Part shown: in pieces, positions 1 through 5,149 of the stretch | Position numbering within the stretch: the stretch's first letter is position 1 | How the letters are laid out: every line of letters begins with the position of its first letter | NCBI GenBank assembly: GCA_003520025.1 | Contig: DOVP01000284.1 | Span: 1 to 6,816, forward strand | Length of the DNA stretch: 6,816 bases | Direction of reading: 5' to 3' | From: Phycisphaerales bacterium | GTDB taxonomy: Bacteria; Planctomycetota; Phycisphaerae; Phycisphaerales; SM1A02 | Notes under the pieces: model-generated | The model's input: only the letters and a program-made list of their open reading frames with translations | Told to the model about the DNA's origin: nothing | Database searches by the model: none | Program-made: the position numbers and the translations under genes

Positions 1-405
1 GGTCAGTTTCTCCAGCAAGGCCGCGTATCGATCGCAGGCCGATTCAAGGTCTTCATCTCCCACCGGCATGGGATGGAGATTGCCATCGGGTACAACCCCG
101 CCGAAAACCCGAGCAGCCTGGGTCCAATTGCGATCGACATCACCATCAGGTGCGATTCGTTCATCAACCTGCATGATGTGAACGCGCTCCCATGGCACCG
201 ATGAGTCCATCACGAGCCGTCGAAACATCGGCCATGGAGAACAGCCGCCGCTGATGGCCAGCACACACCGCTTCCGCGACGCGACAGCATGGACCAGCGT
301 GCCGGCGATCCAACCGGCCCCGCGGAGGGCAATCGCGTCGGCATCCGGAAGCACCTCGATCGTCATGCCGTCATCAAGCACTCGCGAACCGGGCAGTGGC
401 GTCAC
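1..405 (-). CDS. pgl: 6-phosphogluconolactonase, C-terminus cut by window edge
   Basis: This enzyme hydrolyses 6-phosphoglucono-1,5-lactone to 6-phosphogluconate, the second oxidative pentose phosphate step, in the cytosol. Only the first 135 residues lie in the window; the family usually has about 230-260. Visible family features are an early IEVLPDADAIA segment (about 16-26), the sugar-phosphate loop ISGGCSP (51-57, where SGGSTP is more usual), the VDERIAP motif (80-86), and the downstream Asn of DRN (91-93). The frame is open to the edge. I chose GTG at 405 because it overlaps the zwf stop by 4 bases (GTGA), the same coupling seen at other junctions here. The upstream GGTGGAG is very close to it. 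An ATG at 366 (residue 14) is a real alternative and lies nearer the usual N-terminus, but it has no clear ribosome binding site. Following zwf directly fits its role. The family call is confident; the start is not. Confidence 0.88.
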   Translation of the reverse strand, partial: MTPLPGSRVLDDGMTIEVLPDADAIALRGAGWIAGTLVHAVASRKRCVLAISGGCSPWPMFRRLVMDSSVPWERVHIMQVDERIAPDGDVDRNWTQAARVFGGVVPDGNLHPMPVGDEDLESACDRYAALLEKLT

Positions 406-1811
406 GGCTCCACCGTATGCGCTATCTTCACTGGCGAGAGCGGATCATGCCATGCGGTGTGGCCGACGGCGAGTTGTCTCGCTTCCAGCGGTCCCCATGT
501 CGACGGTTGATAGTCGTAGAGGTGGGTGTTCACCTTGAGAACTGGATCAATGATCCGCCAAGCGGACTCGACTTCATCTACCCGCGCAAACAAACCCGCC
601 TGCCCGAGCATCGCGTCCTCGATAAGCCGCTCATAGGCGGACATCTCATCTGGTTCCTGATGCAGCGCTATCATCTCGATCTGCTCGCCAACCATCGCGT
701 CACCCGGCTTCTTGGCGCGAGCACCGATGGAGATCGTCGTAAACGGCTTGAATTGGAAGCGAAAGTAATTGCGGTCACAATGGGCGCTGTCATCAAACAG
801 AGCCTGCGGCGGTCGTCGTAGATCGACGAGCACTTCGGTCGCAGTCACCGGCATCTCCTTGCCCACTCGAACCAAGAATGGCACGCCCGCCCATCGCCAT
901 GAGTCGATGTGAAATCGAACTGCGGCGTAGGTCTCTGTGCGGGAATCGGGGTGCACGCCCGCTTCCTTGAGATAGCCGCGGTACTGCCCGCGAACAACGT
1001 CTTCTGAAGCGAGTGGACGCATCGATCGAAGCACCCGGACTTTGGCATCCCGCAGCGACTCATCGTCCGGGGATGCGGGAGGATCCATCGCGAGCAAGGA
1101 AATCATCTGCAGCATGTGGTTCTGCACGACGTCGCGGATGGCGCCCGCCTCATCATAGAAGGCCCCCCGCCCCTCAACGCCGAAGTCCTCGGCCATCGTG
1201 ATCTGCACGCTTCGAACATGCTCGTGATTCCAGATCGGTTCGAGGAAACGATTGCCGAATCGGAAGTAGGTCAGGTTGAGCAGCGCCTCCTTGCCAAGGT
1301 AATGATCGATGCGATACACCCGATCCTCAGGGAAGACCGCGTGCAGATCGGCGTTGAGTTGCATGGATGATTCTAGATCGCGTCCAAACGGTTTCTCTAC
1401 CACAACCGATGCGCCATCAGCGCATCCACCCGCGGCAAGATTGGCTGTCACCATTCCGAAGATGCTCGGTGGTACGGCGAGATAGTGCAGTGGATGCTTG
1501 GCATCACCAAGAGCGACCCGCAGTTTTTTAAAACTCTCAATATCAGCATAGTCGCCGAGTACATACTTGAGTCTGTCCGCGAACCGCTTGAACACCATCT
1601 CGTCAATGTCGCCGTCGCCGAATCGTTCAATTCCATTGCGGGCCCGACTGATGAGATCGTCGAGCGTCATATCCTGCCTCGCGATGCCAACAATCGGAAC
1701 CTGCAACGCCCCTCGCTGTTCCATGGCATAGAGCGACGGAAATATTTTCCGATGCGCAAGGTCTCCCGTCACACCGAAGATGACCAGCGCATCGGCCTTC
1801 TGGCGACTCAT
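402..1811 (-). CDS. zwf: Glucose-6-phosphate 1-dehydrogenase
   Basis: This enzyme oxidises glucose 6-phosphate to 6-phosphogluconolactone with NAD(P)+, the entry step of the oxidative pentose phosphate pathway, in the cytosol. The 469-residue protein is full length for the family (about 450-510). It has the dinucleotide-binding loop GVTGDLAHRK (13-22), EKPFG (139-143), the active-site motif RIDHYLGKE (167-175) with its substrate-binding His at 170, and the catalytic His at 232 in QNHMLQ. The C-terminal domain carries the expected RVGKEMP segment (315-321). The ATG at 1811 overlaps the gnd stop as ATGA, so translation is probably coupled to gnd; its own upstream GAGAAG is a weak ribosome site. 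The stop overlaps the putative pgl start. No inactivating change is seen. Which cofactor is preferred cannot be read from the motifs alone. Confidence 0.97.
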   Translation of the reverse strand: MSRQKADALVIFGVTGDLAHRKIFPSLYAMEQRGALQVPIVGIARQDMTLDDLISRARNGIERFGDGDIDEMVFKRFADRLKYVLGDYADIESFKKLRVALGDAKHPLHYLAVPPSIFGMVTANLAAGGCADGASVVVEKPFGRDLESSMQLNADLHAVFPEDRVYRIDHYLGKEALLNLTYFRFGNRFLEPIWNHEHVRSVQITMAEDFGVEGRGAFYDEAGAIRDVVQNHMLQMISLLAMDPPASPDDESLRDAKVRVLRSMRPLASEDVVRGQYRGYLKEAGVHPDSRTETYAAVRFHIDSWRWAGVPFLVRVGKEMPVTATEVLVDLRRPPQALFDDSAHCDRNYFRFQFKPFTTISIGARAKKPGDAMVGEQIEMIALHQEPDEMSAYERLIEDAMLGQAGLFARVDEVESAWRIIDPVLKVNTHLYDYQPSTWGPLEARQLAVGHTAWHDPLSPVKIAHTVEP

Positions 1812-2821
1812 GGGTTCTTCTCGGCATGGCCGCCGAACTGATGCCGCATGGCAGAAAGGACACGGCGGCTGAATTCATCTTCGCCGCGGGAGGCGAATCG
1901 CTGAAACAGTGCCGCAGCAAGCACCGGACTGGGCGCCCCGGTCTCGATCGCCGCCTCGAGCGTCCAGCGACCCTCGCCCGAATCGGATACGCGGCCCGTA
2001 AAGCCGTCAAGCGTCGGATCTTCCTGGAGTGCTGCGGCGGTCAGGTCCAGTAACCACGACTCGATCACACTTCCGCGGCGCCACAGTTCGGCAATGGCCG
2101 GAATGTCCAGTTCGTATTGGAAGGCTTCAGGATTCCGAAGTGGCGTGGTCTCGGCATCTGAGTCTCGATCCTTCAATCCCGCAGAAGCATGCTTCAGCAC
2201 ACCGAGACCTTCCGCATACGCGGCCATCGCACCGTACTCAATGCCGTTGTGCACCATCTTGACGAAGTGCCCGGCGCCACTCGGGCCGCAGTGCAGCCAA
2301 CCCTGCTCCGCAGGCGTCGGATCGCCCGATCGTCCCGGTGTACGAACCGCCGCATTCACTCCGGGCGCCAGTGATACCAGCACGGGTTCAATGCGACCAA
2401 CAGCCTCATCATCGCCACCGATCATCACGCAGTAGCCCCGTTCCTGTCCCCAGACGCCACCGCTGACACCCGCATCGACGTAGTGAATGCCGCGCATTGA
2501 GAGTTGCTTGGATCGCCTGAGATCATCCCGCCACATGCTGTTGCCGCCGTCGATGAGTACGTCGCCATCGGACAGATGCGGCGAAACCGTATCGATCACC
2601 GTATCGACGATCCCCGCCGGCACCATCATCCAGACGGATCGCGGTGTATCCATCTTTGAGACAAGTTCTTCAACGCTCGCGGCGCCAACTGCACCATCAT
2701 CGACCAGAGCCGCAACGGCATCCCGATTGACGTCCCACACGACACTCTCGTGTCCTGCGGCCATGAGGCGCCGCACCATGCCCGCACCCATGCGTCCCAA
2801 ACCAATCATCGCCAACTGCAT
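1808..2821 (-). CDS. gnd: 6-phosphogluconate dehydrogenase (decarboxylating), short YqeC/Gnd-related type
   Basis: This enzyme oxidatively decarboxylates 6-phosphogluconate to ribulose 5-phosphate, the last oxidative pentose phosphate step. At 337 residues it belongs to the short branch, against about 470 for the E. coli Gnd type. The N-terminal Rossmann domain has GLGRMG (7-12) and DGGNS (91-95). The substrate region has SGGVWG (120-125) in place of the SGGEEGAR form of long Gnd. Catalytic Lys188 and Asn192 lie in GHFVKMVHNG, and the DSGEGRW signature (280-286) of the short branch is present. An Asp at 30, at the end of the second strand, hints at NAD+ preference; this is inference. The ATG at 2821 follows an AGAAGG site and lies 24 bases after the tal stop. 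The stop overlaps zwf as ATGA. The segment at about 155-178 matches relatives of this branch as I remember them, so it is not a novel insertion. Confidence 0.95.
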   Translation of the reverse strand: MQLAMIGLGRMGAGMVRRLMAAGHESVVWDVNRDAVAALVDDGAVGAASVEELVSKMDTPRSVWMMVPAGIVDTVIDTVSPHLSDGDVLIDGGNSMWRDDLRRSKQLSMRGIHYVDAGVSGGVWGQERGYCVMIGGDDEAVGRIEPVLVSLAPGVNAAVRTPGRSGDPTPAEQGWLHCGPSGAGHFVKMVHNGIEYGAMAAYAEGLGVLKHASAGLKDRDSDAETTPLRNPEAFQYELDIPAIAELWRRGSVIESWLLDLTAAALQEDPTLDGFTGRVSDSGEGRWTLEAAIETGAPSPVLAAALFQRFASRGEDEFSRRVLSAMRHQFGGHAEKNP

Positions 2822-2845
2822 GACAGGGCCCCTTCTCTTCCGTTC

Positions 2846-3916
2846 TCAGGTCGACTGCAAGTTGCCGATCTTGGACTCGATCGTCTCCAGCAGATGCTTC
2901 CATGCCTCGACAAAGGATTCGGCGCCGTCAGATTGCAGCGAGGCGCCCAGATCCTCGATGTCGACACCAGCAGATTCAAACCCGGCGATCACGCGATCGG
3001 CTTCTTCCCAGGACGCTTCATCAAGTACGCCATTTACGACGCCGTGATCGGCAAAGGCCAGCAGCGTGGCTTCTGGAATGGTGTCGATTGAATCTCTCGC
3101 CACAAGCGCGGTGACATACAAGGTATCCGGTAGTGACGGATCCTTGGTACTGGTACTTGCCATCAATAGTTTCTGGCGACGGGCGCCCTGAGCTTCCAAT
3201 TTCTTGAATCGCTCGCTCGTGAAAATCTCCTCGCACGCCCGGTGGCATTGTGTCGCGCAGGCGATTCCAAGTTTGTTCTTCAGGTCGTCGCCGACGAGAT
3301 CGGCAGTCGGCGTATCCCATCGGGATACAAAAACGGATGCCACCGAGAAGACTTTGGCATCGAGTCCCGACTCCAATCGCCGCTCAATGCCACGGATATA
3401 GGCCTCTGCTGCCAAGCGATACTGTGTCTCATTGAACAACAACGTCACGTTGACATTCACGCCGCGGTAGATCAGCTCTTCGACGGCCTCGGCGCCCTCA
3501 GGTGTGCCCGGCACCTTGATGAGCAGATTGTCACGCCCCATCCGCTTGAAGATCGTCGTTCCTTGTTCGACCGTCGTCTTGGCATCGGCCGCGAGCAGCG
3601 GCGATACCTCGAGCGAGACGCAGCCATCGCTCCCGTCGGTGACATCCCATGCTGTTCGCAGCAGGTCGGCGGCCCGCGACAAGTCGTCGATGGCGAGATC
3701 AAAGAAGATCGCCTCGGCATCGGTTCCCGTCATGGAGTCGTCGTAGAGATCGCTCCCGGAGATGGCTTTGTCGAAGATCGACGGATTGCTCGTCAGTCCG
3801 GTCACGCTGTTATCGCTGATGTAGCGAGCGAGCGTTCCGTCATCGAGAATGTCACGCCGGATGTAGTCGAGCCAAGCGGCCTGTCCAGCTTGAGTGAGTG
3901 TGTACAGCGGGTTCAT
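2846..3916 (-). CDS. tal: Transaldolase from internal start within the rpiB-tal frame
   Basis: This is the alternative product of the same frame: a 356-residue free transaldolase starting at the internal ATG at 3916. The first residues, MNPLYTLTQAGQAAWLDYIR, look like a natural transaldolase N-terminus, and the length suits the mycobacterial-type family (about 360-380). The Schiff-base Lys becomes residue 134. The ATG has the best-formed ribosome binding site in the leftward operon, AGGAGAAGG, with a 7-base gap from its AGGAG core. A stop codon in the last few RpiB codons would make this an ordinary separate gene. I list it because the sequence supports internal initiation. Whether it is made instead of, or as well as, the fusion cannot be decided from sequence. 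Confidence 0.6.
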   Translation of the reverse strand: MNPLYTLTQAGQAAWLDYIRRDILDDGTLARYISDNSVTGLTSNPSIFDKAISGSDLYDDSMTGTDAEAIFFDLAIDDLSRAADLLRTAWDVTDGSDGCVSLEVSPLLAADAKTTVEQGTTIFKRMGRDNLLIKVPGTPEGAEAVEELIYRGVNVNVTLLFNETQYRLAAEAYIRGIERRLESGLDAKVFSVASVFVSRWDTPTADLVGDDLKNKLGIACATQCHRACEEIFTSERFKKLEAQGARRQKLLMASTSTKDPSLPDTLYVTALVARDSIDTIPEATLLAFADHGVVNGVLDEASWEEADRVIAGFESAGVDIEDLGASLQSDGAESFVEAWKHLLETIESKIGNLQST

Positions 3917-4363
3917 CGTCCTTCTCCTCTCGATGTCGATGATCTGCGCAAGGCGGCGACGGTATCGCTCAAGCGGCTGAAACTCGGCGAGCAACCAAAC
4001 ACGGACAATCTCGGAAGCTAATTCGAGACTGATGACACGGGTGCCGAGTGTCAGTACGTTGACTGCATCATGCTCAACCATCTGGTGCGCCGTGTAGGTA
4101 TCGTGGGCGGTGGCGGCACGGATGCCGGGAAAACGATTCGCTGCAAGGGTCATGCCAGCGCCCGAGCCGCAGAGCAGGATGCCCCGCTGGGCGCGGCCAG
4201 CCATGAGTTCGCGGCAGGCCGCCTCGGCGGCAACCGGAAAGTCCACCCGCTCGCCTTCTTGTGGTCCCACCAGAATGGCCTCGTGGCAGAGCGACGTGAC
4301 AACCTCAGCGAGGTGGGCTCGCATCGTCAGCCCTGCATGATCACCTGCGAGAACGACACGCAT
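2846..4363 (-). CDS. rpiB-tal: Ribose-5-phosphate isomerase B fused in frame to transaldolase
   Basis: This single 505-codon frame has two complete enzymes and no stop between them. Residues 1-149 are RpiB, which interconverts ribulose and ribose 5-phosphate. It has AGDHAG (6-11), Cys65 in LLCGSGAGM (the E. coli-type catalytic Cys), His98, and an Arg-rich C-terminus at 133-137. Residues 150-505 are a mycobacterial-type transaldolase, which exchanges a dihydroxyacetone unit between sedoheptulose 7-phosphate and glyceraldehyde 3-phosphate. It has VTGLTSNPSIF (about 188-198) and Schiff-base Lys283 in LLIKVPGTPEG. The ATG at 4363 is preferred because GGAGG lies 8 bases upstream and the protein then starts MRVVLAGDHAG like other RpiB proteins; a TTG at 4423 would add 20 unrelated residues. 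The gene leads the leftward operon, 24 bases before gnd. Homology to RpiB continues in this frame up to the junction. Full-length fusion, separate proteins or a mixture all remain possible. Confidence 0.85.
   Translation of the reverse strand: MRVVLAGDHAGLTMRAHLAEVVTSLCHEAILVGPQEGERVDFPVAAEAACRELMAGRAQRGILLCGSGAGMTLAANRFPGIRAATAHDTYTAHQMVEHDAVNVLTLGTRVISLELASEIVRVWLLAEFQPLERYRRRLAQIIDIERRRTMNPLYTLTQAGQAAWLDYIRRDILDDGTLARYISDNSVTGLTSNPSIFDKAISGSDLYDDSMTGTDAEAIFFDLAIDDLSRAADLLRTAWDVTDGSDGCVSLEVSPLLAADAKTTVEQGTTIFKRMGRDNLLIKVPGTPEGAEAVEELIYRGVNVNVTLLFNETQYRLAAEAYIRGIERRLESGLDAKVFSVASVFVSRWDTPTADLVGDDLKNKLGIACATQCHRACEEIFTSERFKKLEAQGARRQKLLMASTSTKDPSLPDTLYVTALVARDSIDTIPEATLLAFADHGVVNGVLDEASWEEADRVIAGFESAGVDIEDLGASLQSDGAESFVEAWKHLLETIESKIGNLQST
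3914..3928 (-). promoter_or_regulatory. Internal Shine-Dalgarno and start codon of tal, translated as Arg-Arg-Arg in the fusion
   Basis: On the minus strand this reads AGGAGAAGG, then ACG, then ATG. In the RpiB frame the same bases are codons AGG-AGA-AGG for Arg146-148. The four nearest upstream Arg codons (residues 133-137) are CGA, CGT, CGC and CGC. The AGN run is therefore best explained as a ribosome binding site that is also read as protein. Confidence 0.65.
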
Positions 4364-4371
4364 GACGGTGG

Positions 4372-4376
4372 CCTCC
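4372..4376 (-). promoter_or_regulatory. Ribosome binding site deciding the rpiB start
   Basis: GGAGG on the minus strand lies 8 bases before the ATG at 4363. It supports this start over the in-frame TTG 60 bases upstream. The ATG also gives the expected RpiB N-terminus. Confidence 0.7.
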
Positions 4377-4444
4377 AAGATGGGCACAATAACGGAAGGA
4401 ACCAGATACCGCCCCGGAGCCAATGATGTTCATCAACTCCTTGG

Positions 4445-4453
4445 CTTATACCA
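4445..4453 (-). promoter_or_regulatory. Candidate extended -10 promoter of the rpiB-tal-gnd-zwf-pgl operon
   Basis: The minus strand reads TGGTATAAG, an extended -10 element (TGn followed by TATAAG, one mismatch to TATAAT). No good -35 box lies 16-18 bases upstream, which is typical of extended -10 promoters. Transcription would start near 4438, giving a leader of about 75 bases before the rpiB ATG. This is a pattern match only. Confidence 0.4.
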
Positions 4454-4469
4454 TCAGGGCGGTACCTGA
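4454..4469. promoter_or_regulatory. Inverted repeat in the divergent promoter region, possible operator
   Basis: TCAGG, six bases, then CCTGA form a perfect 5-base inverted repeat, with GGTACC inside the right half. It lies directly upstream of the candidate leftward -10 box and about 11 bases upstream of the candidate rightward one. A repressor or activator bound here could act on both units. The arms are short and chance occurrence is possible. Confidence 0.3.
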
Positions 4470-4480
4470 CCCCCTTGCAG

Positions 4481-4486
4481 TATGGT
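4481..4486 (+). promoter_or_regulatory. Weak candidate -10 box of the kinase-pgi operon
   Basis: TATGGT fits the TAnnnT core and lies about 7 bases before the GTG at 4493, so a transcript from it would begin at or next to that codon and be leaderless. The lack of a Shine-Dalgarno before the kinase fits this reading. No -35 box is apparent. Confidence 0.22.
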
Positions 4487-4492
4487 GTCCGT

Positions 4493-5149
4493 GTGGACAT
4501 CCTGACCATCGACATCGGCGGCACCAATCTGAAAATCCTGTGCTCAGGCGAGCCGAAGCGGCGCAAGGTGAAGTCCGGAAAGAACCTGACACCCGAGTCG
4601 GTAGTGCAGATCGTCGATGAAGTCTGCAGCGACTGGGCGTGGGATGCCATCTCCATCGGGTATCCGTCCCCCGTCGTCGGCGGACGGCCCCTGCTCAACC
4701 CATCGAATCTCGGTACTGGCTGGGTTGGCTTCGAGTACGAGGCGGCCTTTGGATGCCCGGTGAAGATCCTCAACGATGCCGCCATGCAGGCACTTGGAAG
4801 TTATCACGGCGGGCGGATGCTCTTTCTTGGTCTCGGCACCGGCCTTGGCTCAGCCATGATTGAAGATGGCCGGCTCGAACCGCTTGAACTTGGGCACATG
4901 CCATTCAAGGACGGCGAATGCTTCGAATACTTCACCGGCAAACGTGGCCTCAAGCGAATGGGCTTCGATGCGTGGCGAGACGTCATCTTTGAAGTATGCG
5001 AGCAGTTCGTCTCTGCCATCGACCCGGACTATGTGGTACTCGGCGGCGGCAACGTCAAGAAACTCGATCTTCTGCCGTCCCGATGTGAACGAGGAAGCAA
5101 CGCCAACGCATTCATTGGTGGCTTCCGAATGTGGGAGGACACACTGTGA
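4493..5149 (+). CDS. ROK-family glucokinase, polyphosphate-glucokinase-like
   Basis: This is probably the cytosolic kinase that makes glucose 6-phosphate for pgi and zwf on either side. It is a short ROK-fold protein of 218 residues. The first phosphate loop is DIGGTNLK (7-14) and the catalytic Asp is at about 95 in ILNDAAMQALG. The second phosphate loop is GLGTGLGSA (113-121), LELGH is at 131-135, and VVLGGGNVKK is near the C-terminus. The Cys-rich zinc motif of most ROK sugar kinases is absent. This, the short length and the overall pattern (for example the YPSPV segment) resemble the mycobacterial polyphosphate/ATP glucokinase, but the phosphate donor is inference. The start is uncertain: GTG at 4493 sits just before the first strand, and an in-frame TTG at 4475 would add six residues; neither has a clear ribosome site. 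The stop overlaps the pgi start by 4 bases. Confidence 0.8.
   Translation: MDILTIDIGGTNLKILCSGEPKRRKVKSGKNLTPESVVQIVDEVCSDWAWDAISIGYPSPVVGGRPLLNPSNLGTGWVGFEYEAAFGCPVKILNDAAMQALGSYHGGRMLFLGLGTGLGSAMIEDGRLEPLELGHMPFKDGECFEYFTGKRGLKRMGFDAWRDVIFEVCEQFVSAIDPDYVVLGGGNVKKLDLLPSRCERGSNANAFIGGFRMWEDTL
5134..5138 (+). promoter_or_regulatory. Ribosome binding site deciding the pgi start
   Basis: GGAGG lies 7 bases before the GTG at 5146 and inside the end of the kinase gene. It rules against the in-frame GTG at 5131, which would begin upstream of the site. It also suggests that pgi is translated well, with coupling to the kinase. Confidence 0.75.

Noticed and set aside
1524..1533. A T6A4 tract inside zwf as a programmed slippage site
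   Set aside because: It encodes Phe-Lys-Lys in a continuous, well-conserved frame. No slippery heptamer is in phase and no alternative frame of interest follows.
3914..3950. The RpiB-Tal fusion as a frameshift artefact, since ATGA at the tal start could have been a normal stop overlap
   Set aside because: RpiB-like sequence continues in the present frame through IERRR. The shifted frame would end Arg-Gly-Glu-Gly-Arg, less like RpiB. A single-base substitution error removing a stop is not excluded and is noted under the fusion finding.
3242..4021. Long plus-strand open frame of about 259 codons opposite rpiB-tal
   Set aside because: It lies wholly opposite a recognisable gene, has no familiar protein features, and looks like an antisense shadow of GC-rich coding sequence.
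4364..4423. A 20-residue N-terminal extension of RpiB from TTG 4423
   Set aside because: RpiB proteins begin at the MRVVLAGDHAG strand, and the ATG at 4363 has a well-placed GGAGG.
4341..4433. A 30-codon minus-strand ORF starting at ATG 4433 and overlapping the rpiB start, possibly a leader peptide
   Set aside because: Its AAGGAG is only 3 bases from the ATG, and part of it would lie upstream of the transcription start predicted from the extended -10 box. The peptide has no attenuator-like composition.
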